A stretch of DNA of 64,000 nt from an uncultured Actinomycetes bacterium (GTDB taxonomy: Bacteria > Actinomycetota > Actinomycetes > Mycobacteriales > Nakamurellaceae), in contig CALANS010000128.1 in the NCBI GenBank assembly GCA_937926105.1, positions 21,572-85,571 on the forward strand, given 5' to 3'. A model generated the notes under the pieces. The model had not been told where the DNA came from and ran no database searches. It saw only the letters and a list, made by a program, of their open reading frames with translations. This document shows positions 1-8,762 of the stretch, one piece after another (the first letter of the stretch is position 1; each line of letters starts with the position of its first letter). The translations under genes were made by a program, and so were the position numbers.

Positions 1-1126
1 CGGCCGCGACCTGCTCGCCGATCGCGGTGAACTCCTTGGCCAGGTCCTCCGCGGTCGCCGCGCCGGCGGCCACCAGCGCCCAGGCGGTGCCCAGGATCGG
101 ATCCCGGGCGCCATCGGCGGCGATTTCGCCGGGCGTGCGATAGGCGGCCTCCACGTCCGAGCCGGCGTGCCCGTAGTAGCGCACCGTGGATAGATGCAGA
201 AACGCCGGAGATCGCTTGCGCCGCACATGCTCCGCTGCGGCGGAGGCGGCGTCGAATACGGCCGCCGGGTCGGACCCGTCGGCGGCGAAGTAGGCCAGCC
301 CCGGCCGGGTCGAGTAGGCCGCGGCGATCCATCCCGACGGGGTGCGCACACTGATGCCGATGCCGTTGTCCTCACACACCACCAGCAGCGGCATGGGCAG
401 CCCCGAATACCGGCACCAGCAGGCGGCGTTGATCGCCCCCACCGCGGTGGAATGGTTCATCGAAGCGTCGCCCGCGCTGGCCACCGCGATCGCGTCGGCC
501 GGCCACGCGGAGGCCACGCCCAGCTTGCGCGTGCGTTCGATGGCGAAGGCCACGCCCACCGCCCGGGGCAGGTGCGAGGCGATGGTGGAGGTCTGCGGGA
601 TGACGGCGACCTCGTGCCGTCCGAACACCTTGTGCCGCCCGCCGGCGATGGGCTCGTCGGCGTCCGCCGCGACCCCCGCGAGCACATCCGCGACGGGGTC
701 GATGCCGGGGTGCTGCCAGGAGCGGCGCACGTAGAAGCCGCCCGAGCGGTAGTGCAGCAGCGCCGGGTCGGTCGGACGCAGTGCGGCGGCTACTGCTGCA
801 TTGGCCTCGTGCCCGGACGATCCGATCGTGTAGTAGCCGCGCCCGCCGGCCTGCATCCGGCGGGCGGTCAGGTCCAGGTGCCGGCTGGTGGCCTGCGCCG
901 CAAAGATCGTCCGGCACTCCGCCACGGTCAGCACGCTGCCCGGCCGGATGGGGGAGTCGGCCGCCGGCGGCACACGCTCCGCACCGGATGGTGAGTCCGG
1001 CTCGGTGGCAGCGCGTTGCGCGCGGCTGACAGCCTGCGGGGCAGCCGGGGTCAGCGATGCGAGGGCATCGGCCAGCGATGCAGCGATCTCATCGGGTGTT
1101 GCCACGTCGTCGACCAGCTTTCCCAC
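1..1126 (-). CDS. Thiamine-dependent 2-oxoacid dehydrogenase E1 component, alpha region (3' part cut off)
   Basis: About 375 N-terminal residues are present; the gene runs off the left edge, so its C-terminus is missing. E1 components decarboxylate 2-oxoacids (pyruvate or branched-chain 2-oxoacids) with thiamine diphosphate and pass the acyl group to E2. Visible signatures are an early GGRGYYTIGSSGHEA stretch typical of E1-alpha, a LLHYRSGGFY segment, and the thiamine-diphosphate motif starting at SAGDASMNHST and ending about 28 residues later in CEDNGIGIS. The first 40 or so residues are Ala-rich and outside the conserved fold. Start is uncertain: GTG at 1126 or in-frame GTG at 1105, neither with a good Shine-Dalgarno. 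Actinobacteria have both separate alpha subunits and fused alpha-beta E1 proteins, and this cannot be settled here. The substrate cannot be assigned from the fragment; the lysine-catabolism genes just upstream may or may not be functionally linked. Confidence 0.8.
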   Translation of the reverse strand, partial: MGKLVDDVATPDEIAASLADALASLTPAAPQAVSRAQRAATEPDSPSGAERVPPAADSPIRPGSVLTVAECRTIFAAQATSRHLDLTARRMQAGGRGYYTIGSSGHEANAAVAAALRPTDPALLHYRSGGFYVRRSWQHPGIDPVADVLAGVAADADEPIAGGRHKVFGRHEVAVIPQTSTIASHLPRAVGVAFAIERTRKLGVASAWPADAIAVASAGDASMNHSTAVGAINAACWCRYSGLPMPLLVVCEDNGIGISVRTPSGWIAAAYSTRPGLAYFAADGSDPAAVFDAASAAAEHVRRKRSPAFLHLSTVRYYGHAGSDVEAAYRTPGEIAADGARDPILGTAWALVAAGAATAEDLAKEFTAIGEQVAA

Positions 1127-1192
1127 CAGGCGACAGGCGGGTGCACCCGGTGCGCATCAGTGCCCGGCCGCACCTGTCGAAGGTGTCGGACC

Positions 1193-2755
1193 TTACAGGC
1201 GGTAGTCCATGTTCGGGGTCAACTCTGCCACGTCCATCTGGGCCTTCTGCAGCCGGCCGGAGTAGTCCCAGTTCATGGACTGCCAGCGGGTCATCTGGTC
1301 CAACACCCAGATCCCGGACTGCCGGGACCCGTTGCCCGACTTCCCGTTCCCACCGAACGGCAGGTGCGCCTCCGCACCCGAGGTGGAGTTGTTCACCGAG
1401 ACCATCCCGGCCGAGATACCCCGCCGGAACGTGAACACCGACCTCGGATCGTTGGTGTAGATGGAGCTGGACAGGCCATAACCGGGCCTGTTGCCCAACT
1501 CGATCGCCTGCGCCAGATCCCGATACGTGATCACCCCCACGATCGGGCCGAACGTCTCGTTCATGAACAACTCATCATCCGGCCGCACACCGTCCACGAT
1601 CACCGGGTGGTAGTACAGCCCCGCCGCCGGATCACCGACAAAGCCCTCCCGCGGGTTGGACGCGGTGATCCGGCCGGTGCCGGTGGACCCGGCGATGGTG
1701 TGGTGCGGGGCGATCCAGCCCAGGTACTTCTCATAGGTATCGGCGAACTTGCGGTCCATCATCGGGCCGAAGAGCACCCCACCGCCCGGGTCACCCACCA
1801 CCGCCGCCCTGGTCGCGGCATCAAAACGGGCCAGGAACTCCTCGTGCACACTCTCGTGCACGATCACCGTGCCCAGCGAGGTGCAGCGCTGCCCAGCGGT
1901 GCCGAACCCGGCGAACAACGCGCCCTCCACCGCCAGATCCAGATCCGCGTCCGGGCAGACCACCATGGGGTTCTTGCCGCCCAGCTCCAGGCAGGCGGAC
2001 TGCAGGTGGCGGCCGGCCAGTTCGCCGATCCGCACCCCGACCGCGGAGGATCCGGTGAAACCGATCTTGTCCACGGTGCCCGCCTGCAGAGCGGACTCCA
2101 GTCCGGTGAAGGTGGCCGGCCCGTCGGCGTGCACGATGTTCAGCACCCCGTCGGGCAGCCCGCCACCGGCCACGAACAGCTCGAAGAAGGCCTGCGCCGC
2201 CGCGGCGGAGTACTCCGCCGGCTTCCACACCACGGTGTTACCGGCCAGCAGCGCCGGCACGATGTACCAGGAGGGCACCGCGACCGGGAAGTTCCCCGCG
2301 GTGACGATCGCGACCGTGCCCACCGGATTGCGAAAGGTGAACAGGTTCTTATCCGGCATCTCGCTCGGCACCGTCTGGCCGTACAGCCGCCGGCCCTCAC
2401 CGAGGAAGAAGTCGCAAGTATCGATGATCTCCCGGACCTCACCCAACGCCTCCGCGTAGGGCTTGCCGATCTCGGCGGTCACGATCGAGGCCAACGCCTC
2501 CGCGTTGGCCTCGATCAACCGGCCGATGGTGGCGATCGCCCGACCCCGCACCGGCGGCGGCACATCCGCCCACGCCCGCTGCGCGTCGGTGGCCACCCGG
2601 CACGCCCGGGCGAAGGTGTCCGCGTCGGCCAGCGTCACCTGCGCCACCGTCTCCGACAACCGAGACGGATTCACCGACCGGTACACCCGCCCAGCGTCGG
2701 CGGGCTCGGCCGCCCCACCGATGACCGAGGTGATCGCTGCGCTGCTCCGCGACAT
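1193..2755 (-). CDS. NAD(P)-dependent aldehyde dehydrogenase, probably aminoadipate-semialdehyde dehydrogenase
   Basis: 520 aa, normal for the aldehyde dehydrogenase superfamily. The coenzyme-fold and catalytic motifs are present: ELGGKNP with the catalytic Glu, the nucleophile Cys in AGQRCTS, and the late NETFGPIVG and PFGGNGKSG blocks. The ATG at 2755 lies two bases after the TAA of the lysine 6-aminotransferase gene, so the pair is almost certainly co-transcribed and coupled. The aminotransferase product, 2-aminoadipate 6-semialdehyde (cyclising to piperideine-6-carboxylate), is the obvious substrate, giving 2-aminoadipate. That assignment is inferred from context; the sequence alone only says aldehyde dehydrogenase, and ELGGKNP differs from the ELGGNN of classical ALDH7 enzymes, so it may be a different subfamily recruited to the same step. 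Confidence 0.85.
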   Translation of the reverse strand: MSRSSAAITSVIGGAAEPADAGRVYRSVNPSRLSETVAQVTLADADTFARACRVATDAQRAWADVPPPVRGRAIATIGRLIEANAEALASIVTAEIGKPYAEALGEVREIIDTCDFFLGEGRRLYGQTVPSEMPDKNLFTFRNPVGTVAIVTAGNFPVAVPSWYIVPALLAGNTVVWKPAEYSAAAAQAFFELFVAGGGLPDGVLNIVHADGPATFTGLESALQAGTVDKIGFTGSSAVGVRIGELAGRHLQSACLELGGKNPMVVCPDADLDLAVEGALFAGFGTAGQRCTSLGTVIVHESVHEEFLARFDAATRAAVVGDPGGGVLFGPMMDRKFADTYEKYLGWIAPHHTIAGSTGTGRITASNPREGFVGDPAAGLYYHPVIVDGVRPDDELFMNETFGPIVGVITYRDLAQAIELGNRPGYGLSSSIYTNDPRSVFTFRRGISAGMVSVNNSTSGAEAHLPFGGNGKSGNGSRQSGIWVLDQMTRWQSMNWDYSGRLQKAQMDVAELTPNMDYRL

Positions 2756-2757
2756 GT

Positions 2758-4143
2758 TTACTGATCCTTCGACTCGATGGCGCCGAGCACCCGGTCCAGG
2801 GCGTCGACCGCACGGCCCAACTCCTCGGGCGTGATGGCCAGCGACGGCCGGAACCGCACGCTGCGCTCGCCGCACCCGAGGGCGATGACCTTCTCATCGT
2901 CGTACATACGCTTCAGCACGTCACCCCGTGCCTGTGCGGTGGCCACATCCAGGGCGCACATCAGGCCGCGGCCACGCACGTTGGACACCAGATCCGGGTG
3001 TGCCTCACCGACTCGCCGCAGGTCCTTGAGCAGCGACTCGCCCAGGTCGGCGACGCGGGCGAGGTACCCGTCCCGCTCGATGATCTCCAGCAGCCGCCGG
3101 GAGCGCACCATGTCGGTCAGGCCGCCGCCCCAAGTGGAGTTGATCCGGCTGCCGACCCGGAACACGTTGTCCGGCACCTCGTCGACACGTCGGCCGGCCA
3201 TGATGCCGCCCAGCTGCACCTTCTTGGCGAACGCCACCACATCCGGCTCCAGCCCCAGCTGCTGGTAGGCCCAGGCGGTGCCGGTCAGCCCGACGCCGGT
3301 CTGCACTTCGTCCAGGATGAACAGCGCGTCGAACTCGTGGCACAGCGCCTGCATGGCCTGCAGGAACTCGGGGCGCAGGTGGTTGTCGCCGCCCTCGCCC
3401 TGGATGGGCTCGGCGATAAAGCAGGCGATGTCGTGCGGATTGGCCTCGAACGCGGCGCGGGCCTGGGCCAGTGCGCGACCCTCGGCGGCGATGACCTCGT
3501 CCAGATGCTCCTCGATCGGGAAGACCATCGCGGGGGACTCGATGCGTGGCCAGTCGAACGTGGGGAACCGCGCCGTCTTGACCGGGTCGGTGTTGGTCAG
3601 CGACATGGTGTAGCCGGTGCGGCCGTGGAACGCTCGGGTCAGGTGCATCACCTTGCTGCCGAGTTCGGGAGAGCGGCCGGCCGCCTCGTTGCGGCGGCTC
3701 TTCCAGTCGAACGCGACCTTGAGGGCGTTCTCCACCGCCAGGCCGCCGCCCTCGATGAAGAACAGGTGGGGCAGCGCGGGATCGCCCAGCACCCGGGCGA
3801 AGGTGTCCACGAACTCGGCGTAGTGCGTGGTGTAGGCGTCGGAGTTGGCCGGCTTGTTGGCCGACACCTCGGCCAGCAGGGCCAGGAACTGCGGGTCGTC
3901 GGTGATCCCGGCTGGGTTCATGCCCAGCGGTGACGAGGCGAAGAAGGTGTACAGGTCCAGGTAGTGATCGCCGGTCACGGCGTCCACGATGTCGGCGCCC
4001 CGGGACGCCCGAGTGTCGATCACCAGGGGGAAACCGTCGGCCTGGATGTGTCGGGCCAGTACCTCGTGCACCTGGGCCGGCGCCACGCGGTGCTCAGTAA
4101 ATTCTGTCGCTGAAATCGAAGATGTCCGCATGATTTGCATCAT
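2758..4143 (-). CDS. lat: L-lysine 6-aminotransferase (Lat)
   Basis: PLP-dependent class III aminotransferase that moves the epsilon-amino group of lysine to 2-oxoglutarate, giving aminoadipate semialdehyde and glutamate. The protein follows M. tuberculosis Rv3290c closely from memory: MNPAGITDDPQF, NKPANSDAYTTHYAEFVDTF, FFIEGGGLAVENALKVAFDW, IAEPIQGEGGDNH, ILDEVQTGVGLTG, the PLP-lysine region AFAKKVQLGGIMAGRR and RINSTWGGGLTDMVR. Possible starts are ATG at 4143, 4140 and 4131; the conserved part begins about 20 residues later, so the choice changes only the leader. It is followed two bases later by the aldehyde dehydrogenase gene, making a two-step lysine-to-aminoadipate operon. The gene is divergent from the glycosyltransferase gene; the 110-base gap between them must hold both promoters. 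Confidence 0.93.
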   Translation of the reverse strand: MMQIMRTSSISATEFTEHRVAPAQVHEVLARHIQADGFPLVIDTRASRGADIVDAVTGDHYLDLYTFFASSPLGMNPAGITDDPQFLALLAEVSANKPANSDAYTTHYAEFVDTFARVLGDPALPHLFFIEGGGLAVENALKVAFDWKSRRNEAAGRSPELGSKVMHLTRAFHGRTGYTMSLTNTDPVKTARFPTFDWPRIESPAMVFPIEEHLDEVIAAEGRALAQARAAFEANPHDIACFIAEPIQGEGGDNHLRPEFLQAMQALCHEFDALFILDEVQTGVGLTGTAWAYQQLGLEPDVVAFAKKVQLGGIMAGRRVDEVPDNVFRVGSRINSTWGGGLTDMVRSRRLLEIIERDGYLARVADLGESLLKDLRRVGEAHPDLVSNVRGRGLMCALDVATAQARGDVLKRMYDDEKVIALGCGERSVRFRPSLAITPEELGRAVDALDRVLGAIESKDQ

Positions 4144-4257
4144 AACCGGCCCGTAACAGAAATTCAGCATGGTCCGGGCGCGGTTCGGGCATGTCTGGGT
4201 GTGTTCGCGCCGTGGTCGCCGAGCGGTTCGTCCGGCCCGGCGGCACAATGGCAACCC

Positions 4258-5568
4258 ATGGCCGATGCGCTGACTGTGATGTTCATGCCCGAGTCGGCGT
4301 ACGGACCGACCAACCAGTGCATCGGACTCGGCGCGATCCTGCGCGGTCGCGGCCACCGTGTGGTGTTCGCCGCCGAGCGTTCCTGGGCCGGCAGGCTGGC
4401 CCCGTTGGGGTTCGACGAGGCCCTGGTGGACCTCGCCGAGCCCGATCCGGGCGCGAGCGACGATGCCGCCGGCCAGTTCTGGATCGACTTCATCAACGAC
4501 ACGACTCCGGAGTTCCGCAAACCGACCGTCGACCAGCTGGAGACCTTCATCCGGCCGACCTACCAGGCGCTGATCGACGGGGCGCGGTTTGTCGAACCGC
4601 AGCTGCGCGAGATCATCGGTCGATACCGTCCGGATGTGGTGGTGGAGGACAATGTCGTCACCTTTCCGGCGCTGATGACCTCACCCGCACCGTTCGTGCG
4701 CATCGTGTCCTGTAACCCCCTGGAGATGCGCGGGCCGGAGATCGCGCCGCTGTTCTCCGGCTACCCGGCCGACGACCGCGATGGTTGGGCCGCGTTCCTG
4801 GGGCGGTTCGACACCGTCCATGAACAGTGCTGGGGCGCATTCGACGACTGGGTGCAGCAACAGGGCGCCCCGCCGTTGCCCACTCGGAATTTCATCCACA
4901 CCTCGGCAGCGGCCAACCTCTACGTGTACCCGCAGGAGTTGGACTACACCGATCGCCGCCCGCTGGACGGCAGCTGGCACCGGATGGACTCCAGCGTGCG
5001 GGAGACCGACGAGGCCTGGGCGCCGCCGGAGGAGTGGGCGGTGCGCCCGGACGGTTCTGCGTTGATCTATCTGTCGCTGGGCTCGCTCGGGGCCGCCGAC
5101 ATCGGCCTGCTGCAGCGGCTGATTGACCTGCTGGGCCGCACTCGGCACCGGATCATCGTCAGCACGGGGCCGCGGGCCGCGGAGATCCGGCTGGCCGACA
5201 CCATGGTGGGCGCCGAGTTTCTGCCGCAGACCCGGATCATTCCGCAGGTCGACCTGGTGGTGACGCACGGCGGCAACAACACCGTCACCGAATCCCTGCA
5301 CTTCGGCAAGCCGATGGTCGTCCTGCCGCTGTTCTGGGACCAGTACGACAACGCGCAGCGGGTGCACGAGACCGGCTACGGTCGTCGACTGCCCACCTAC
5401 GGTTTCGCGGATGACGAGCTGCTCGACGCGATCGAACAGCTGCTGACCGATCCGGCGGTGGCCCCGCGGGCAGCCTCGACCGGCGCGGCTATCCGGGCAC
5501 GCGACGGGCTGCGCGCCGGCGCCGCCGTCATCGAGCGGGTGGGGCTGGACCATCGGACGGGTGGCTAG
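4258..5568 (+). CDS. GT1-family (UGT/MGT-like) glycosyltransferase
   Basis: 436 aa, a normal length for GT-B glycosyltransferases that act on small hydrophobic acceptors with a UDP-sugar donor. The N-terminal domain opens with a beta strand and acceptor-side loop (ALTVMFMPESAYGPTNQ). The C-terminal donor domain carries the family block VVTHGGNNTVTESLHFGKP at about residues 334-352, followed by PLFWDQYDNAQRVHETG, which is the usual sugar-donor and diphosphate-binding region. The ATG at 4258 is chosen because homology-like sequence starts at once; an upstream extension in the same frame is Pro/Ser-rich and non-conserved. The acceptor (macrolide, flavonoid, lipid or other) cannot be told from sequence. 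It stands alone between the divergent lat operon and a convergent small membrane protein gene. Confidence 0.85.
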   Translation: MADALTVMFMPESAYGPTNQCIGLGAILRGRGHRVVFAAERSWAGRLAPLGFDEALVDLAEPDPGASDDAAGQFWIDFINDTTPEFRKPTVDQLETFIRPTYQALIDGARFVEPQLREIIGRYRPDVVVEDNVVTFPALMTSPAPFVRIVSCNPLEMRGPEIAPLFSGYPADDRDGWAAFLGRFDTVHEQCWGAFDDWVQQQGAPPLPTRNFIHTSAAANLYVYPQELDYTDRRPLDGSWHRMDSSVRETDEAWAPPEEWAVRPDGSALIYLSLGSLGAADIGLLQRLIDLLGRTRHRIIVSTGPRAAEIRLADTMVGAEFLPQTRIIPQVDLVVTHGGNNTVTESLHFGKPMVVLPLFWDQYDNAQRVHETGYGRRLPTYGFADDELLDAIEQLLTDPAVAPRAASTGAAIRARDGLRAGAAVIERVGLDHRTGG

Positions 5569-5597
5569 ATCCCGGTTAGATCCTCGCTAGGTTCGGG

Positions 5598-5762
5598 CTA
5601 GATCAACCAGACGACCAGGATGACCAGCCCGGCGATCGCCGCCCAGCCCAGCAGCCCGAGGCCAATGGTCACGACATTGACCGGGGACGCGTATCTGCGG
5701 CCCTGCCGGGGAGGATCGCGGCAGGGGTCATCGCAACCCTCGTCCGGATCCTGTGCCTGCAC
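5598..5762 (-). CDS. Small single-pass membrane protein, 54 aa, unknown function
   Basis: Too small for confident family assignment. The N-terminal half is polar and acidic then basic with two Cys (EGCDDPCRD), and the C-terminal 25 residues form one hydrophobic segment (VVTIGLGLLGWAAIAGLVIL) ending in VVWLI, a likely tail anchor. The GTG at 5762 is preceded by a clean AGGAGG eight bases upstream, which is the main reason to believe it is translated and to choose this start over a longer open frame reaching 5834. It is convergent with the glycosyltransferase gene. No function can be inferred. Confidence 0.55.
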   Translation of the reverse strand: MQAQDPDEGCDDPCRDPPRQGRRYASPVNVVTIGLGLLGWAAIAGLVILVVWLI

Positions 5763-5911
5763 TCCGGAGGCCTCCTGTCGCGACCCCGACCGCGTCCTGG
5801 ATGGTAGCGCTCGCTGCGCAGATCGGTGCACCAAGCCACGCGGGTTCGGTGCGCTCCGCGCCGCGGCCCGGGTGAGTGACCGGTCGAGGGTTACCGCACG
5901 GGTCGGACCGG

Positions 5912-5941
5912 TTGAATCAGGGGCGGGCGGGGTCGTAGTAG
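5912..5941 (+). promoter_or_regulatory. Possible promoter of tRNA-Pro
   Basis: TTGAAT at 5912-5917 and TAGTAG at 5936-5941 with an 18-base spacer resemble a vegetative promoter about 60 bases before the tRNA gene. Both boxes are imperfect and this is a by-eye match. Confidence 0.3.
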
Positions 5942-6002
5942 AGTCGGCACGCGAGTGTCCGCTGCGCGGGTGGGGCGTCGGCGTTCGTGATAATCGAAGA
6001 AT

Positions 6003-6079
<77 letters not shown>

Positions 6080-6103
6080 TGTGATGTCTCGGGACATCCC
6101 CAT

Positions 6104-6142
6104 GGCCCGGACCTGCGAGGTGCAGGTTCGGGCCATTTCTTT
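6104..6142 (+). terminator. Rho-independent terminator after tRNA-Pro
   Basis: GGCCCGGACCTGC (6104-6116) pairs with GCAGGTTCGGGCC (6122-6134), a 13-bp stem with one G-T pair and a 5-base loop, followed by ATTTCTTT. This is one of the few T-tailed terminators in the window. Confidence 0.85.
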
Positions 6143-6175
6143 GCAGGGTCCGGGAGGCCCGATGACACTCGTCAG

Positions 6176-6251
6176 AAATCGCACCTCGAGGGGATCAAGG
6201 TCTACCCCACCTGCGGCGATGCGTTCAAGATCCCCACGAGGTGCGATTTTT
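6176..6251. repeat. Long inverted repeat with 21-base arms
   Basis: Left arm 6176-6196 begins AAATCGCACCTCG and the right arm 6229-6249 is its reverse complement except for one central base; the loop is 32 bases and the right arm is followed by two more Ts, making TTTTT. A short open frame crosses the element (reading ...GIKVYPTCGDAF...) and ends in the right arm. It could be a transcription terminator for either strand, a MITE-like remnant, or a decayed gene fragment; nothing in the sequence decides between these. Confidence 0.6.
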
Positions 6252-6427
6252 GACGGCAGACCGGTCGGTGCACCACGTCGGACCGGGCGCCGGATACGCG
6301 GCACAGTCCCCGGCCAGCACCTGGGCTGATCCTGACCGGCCGGCAACCCGGTCGACGTTCTCGCCGCACGCCCCGGCAGGATGATGGGCAGAGACGGGGA
6401 CATCCACGATCAGCAGGAGGCAGCACG

Positions 6428-6865
6428 ATGGCAACGCGTACCGCGAGGACCGAGTGGAGCGGTGGACTGCAGGACGGCTCCGGCACGACCACCCTGGTCA
6501 GCTCCGGGTTGGGCAGCTACGACGTGTCGTTTCCGAAGCGCTCGGCAGATGTCGCGGACGGCGCCACCTCGCCGGAGGAGCTGATCGCTGCCGCGCACTC
6601 GGCGTGCTACTCCATGCAGCTGTCCGCCATGCTCACGGCGGCTGGCGGCACGGTCCGCAGCATCACCACCGACGCCGAGGTGGGCCTGGGCCCGGACCCG
6701 GCGGGCGGGTTCCGGCTGACCGGCATCGCGCTGACCGTGCGCGCCAGCGTGGACGGTCTGGACGCGGCAGCCTTCACCGAGGCCGCCAACGGTGCGAAGG
6801 CCGGCTGCCCGGTCTCCAAGGCGCTGACCGGGGTGGAAATCACCCTGGACGCCGCCCTGGCCTGA
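6428..6865 (+). CDS. OsmC-family peroxiredoxin (organic hydroperoxide resistance)
   Basis: 145 aa, the usual length for OsmC/Ohr proteins, thiol peroxidases that reduce organic hydroperoxides in the cytoplasm as homodimers. The two redox cysteines are present: Cys60 in [13 protein letters not shown] and Cys127 in [11 protein letters not shown]. The [16 protein letters not shown] block is typical of the OsmC rather than Ohr subgroup. A strong AGGAGG lies eight bases before the ATG. It is a single gene, convergent with alanine dehydrogenase. Confidence 0.92.
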   Translation: MATRTARTEWSGGLQDGSGTTTLVSSGLGSYDVSFPKRSADVADGATSPEELIAAAHSACYSMQLSAMLTAAGGTVRSITTDAEVGLGPDPAGGFRLTGIALTVRASVDGLDAAAFTEAANGAKAGCPVSKALTGVEITLDAALA

Positions 6866-6930
6866 GAATCGGCTCGGTACCAGGCCGCGCCTCGAGGTCC
6901 GATCGGGCCGGGGCGCGGCAGGTGCCCGCG

Positions 6931-8049
6931 TCAGGCCGCCAGCACCTGGTCGGGTGCCACCACCGGCAGGTCGTGCGCGGCGCCGACGGCGGCGTTGGTG
7001 AGCGTGCCGGCGCGGCACTGCAGGCCCGCCGCCAGGGCCGGGTCGGCCCGCAGCGCGTCCCGCCACCCCGTGTCGGCCACCGCCGAGACATACCGCAGGG
7101 TGGCGTTGGTCAGCGCGAACGTCGAGGTGCGGGGCACCGCTCCGGGCATGTTGGCCACGCAGTAGAACAGCACGTCGTGCACCCGGTAGGTGGGTTCGTC
7201 GTGCGTGGTCGGATGCGTGTCGGCGAAACAGCCGCCCTGGTCCACCGCGATGTCTACCAGCACGGCTCCGGGCCGCATCCGGGCCACCAGGTCGTCGGAG
7301 ACCAGGTGCGGGGCCTTCGCGCCCGGGATCAGCACCGCGCCGATCACCAGGTCGGCCTGCGTGACCTGCTCGGCGATGGAGTGCGCGGTGGACGCCACCG
7401 TCGTCACCGTCCCGCCGAACTGCTCGTCCACATGCCGCAGCACATTCGGCGAAATGTCCAGCACGGTGACGTGCGCGCGCATCCCCAGCGCGATCTCGGC
7501 TGCGTGCCGTCCGGACACCCCGCCGCCCAGCACCACCACCTGCGCGCCGGCCACCCCGGGAACACCGCCCAGCAGCACGCCGCGCCCGCCGGCGCTGGCC
7601 ATCAGGTGGTACGCGCCGACCTGTGGGGCGAGTCGGCCGGCGATCTCGCTCATCGGCGCCAGCAGCGGCAGCGACCGATCCGGCAGCTGCACGGTCTCGT
7701 AGGCGATGGCGGTGCACCCGGAGTCCAGCAGTTGCCGGGTCAGCTGCCGGTCGGCGGCCAGGTGCAGGTAGGTCAGCAGTACCAGGTCCGCGCGCAGGTA
7801 GCCGTATTCGGCGGCGATCGGCTCCTTGACCTTCACGACCAGTTCCGCGTCGCCCCAGACCTTCTCGGCCTCGTCCACCAGCAGTGCGCCGGCCTGGGCG
7901 TAATCGTCGTCCGGGATCTGTGAACCCGCCCCGGCCCCGGCCTGCACCATCACGTGATGCCCGGCGGAGGTCAGGTGATGCACTCCGGCGGGCGTCATGG
8001 CCACCCGGCCCTCGCGGTTTTTGATTTCGGCGGGCACCCCGATACGCAT
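6931..8049 (-). CDS. ald: Alanine dehydrogenase
   Basis: 372 aa, matching the 371-residue norm. The enzyme interconverts alanine and pyruvate plus ammonia with NAD. It opens [20 protein letters not shown] with the substrate Arg, and carries Lys in VVKVKEP and His in TYLHLAADR as catalytic residues. The NAD-binding Rossmann motif is [19 protein letters not shown] and the conserved [19 protein letters not shown] follows. The ATG at 8049 is fixed by family alignment; an in-frame upstream extension is not conserved. The gene is divergent from an Lrp/AsnC regulator gene 147 bases away, the same arrangement as ald and aldR in M. tuberculosis, so it is likely induced by alanine through that protein. 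Confidence 0.95.
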   Translation of the reverse strand: MRIGVPAEIKNREGRVAMTPAGVHHLTSAGHHVMVQAGAGAGSQIPDDDYAQAGALLVDEAEKVWGDAELVVKVKEPIAAEYGYLRADLVLLTYLHLAADRQLTRQLLDSGCTAIAYETVQLPDRSLPLLAPMSEIAGRLAPQVGAYHLMASAGGRGVLLGGVPGVAGAQVVVLGGGVSGRHAAEIALGMRAHVTVLDISPNVLRHVDEQFGGTVTTVASTAHSIAEQVTQADLVIGAVLIPGAKAPHLVSDDLVARMRPGAVLVDIAVDQGGCFADTHPTTHDEPTYRVHDVLFYCVANMPGAVPRTSTFALTNATLRYVSAVADTGWRDALRADPALAAGLQCRAGTLTNAAVGAAHDLPVVAPDQVLAA

Positions 8050-8195
8050 GACCGACCTCCCGGCAACAGATTGATTCCGACAGTCGGGAAGGGTAGGAAC
8101 ATTGTGTCTGTATCGGCAAGATATGCATCGCAAAATTCTGTACGGTGACGTGATGAGGTCTAGATATTCGGAATTCGAGCGGTGACGGGGCCGTC

Positions 8196-8687
8196 GTGAC
8201 GAACGATGTTCGGGATTCTCGGGCCGCGTCGCGGACGGTGGACGAGGTCGACCGGGCGATCCTGGCGGCCCTGGCGTCCGACGCGCGGATCCCCAACAAT
8301 GCGCTCGCCGAGCGGGTGGGCATCGCGCCCTCCACCTGCCTGGCCCGGGTGCGGTCGCTGCGCGAGTCCGGTGCGATCCGCGGCTATCACGCCGACATCG
8401 ATCCGGCGGCGCTGGGCCTGCCCCTGCAGGCGATGATCGCGGTGCGGCTGCAGACCACCGCGCGGGACCGGTTGCGCTCGTTCACGGATCGGATGCGCGG
8501 CCTCCCGCAGGTGCGCAGCATCTACTTCCTGGCCGGTGCGGATGACTTCCTGGTGCACGTGGTGGCGCCGGACGCGGCTGCCCTGCGGGACTTCGTGCTG
8601 GACCAGCTCTCCGAACACCACGAGGTCGCCCTGACCGAGACGAAGCTGATCTTCGAGCATGCGTGGGGCTCCGTGTTGCCCGGCTGA
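8196..8687 (+). CDS. Lrp/AsnC-family regulator, probable AldR
   Basis: 163 aa. The N-terminal AsnC-type helix-turn-helix ([17 protein letters not shown] through [19 protein letters not shown], about residues 15-67) is followed by a ligand-binding RAM domain whose conserved core [13 protein letters not shown] and [14 protein letters not shown] are clear. These proteins form octamers that bind amino acids and regulate neighbouring metabolic genes. The divergent position next to alanine dehydrogenase points to control of ald. A GTG at 8196 is used; the site lacks a strong Shine-Dalgarno. The shared 146-base intergenic region is the most AT-rich of this part of the window and is the expected operator. 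Confidence 0.88.
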   Translation: MTNDVRDSRAASRTVDEVDRAILAALASDARIPNNALAERVGIAPSTCLARVRSLRESGAIRGYHADIDPAALGLPLQAMIAVRLQTTARDRLRSFTDRMRGLPQVRSIYFLAGADDFLVHVVAPDAAALRDFVLDQLSEHHEVALTETKLIFEHAWGSVLPG

Positions 8688-8762
8688 GGGAGCGTCGCGG
8701 ACGCCCCTGCCGCGATTCGCTCGGAGCGCCGGCAGGGTGCGGTGTCCGCTGCTGCCGCTCGG

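Larger units (their letters stand above)
6080..6427. other. Intergenic stretch tRNA-Pro to osmC
   Basis: This 348-base gap contains the tRNA terminator (6104-6142), the 21-base-arm inverted repeat (6176-6251) and about 175 bases with no recognisable gene. The last 20 bases carry the AGGAGG ribosome site of the OsmC gene. Confidence 0.6.

Noticed and set aside
1016..2764. Long plus-strand open frame across the aldehyde dehydrogenase gene
   Set aside because: Arg/His/Gly-rich translation without domains; antisense shadow of a clear gene. Similar long shadows over gcvP, nrdJ, rny, hflX and miaB were dropped for the same reason.
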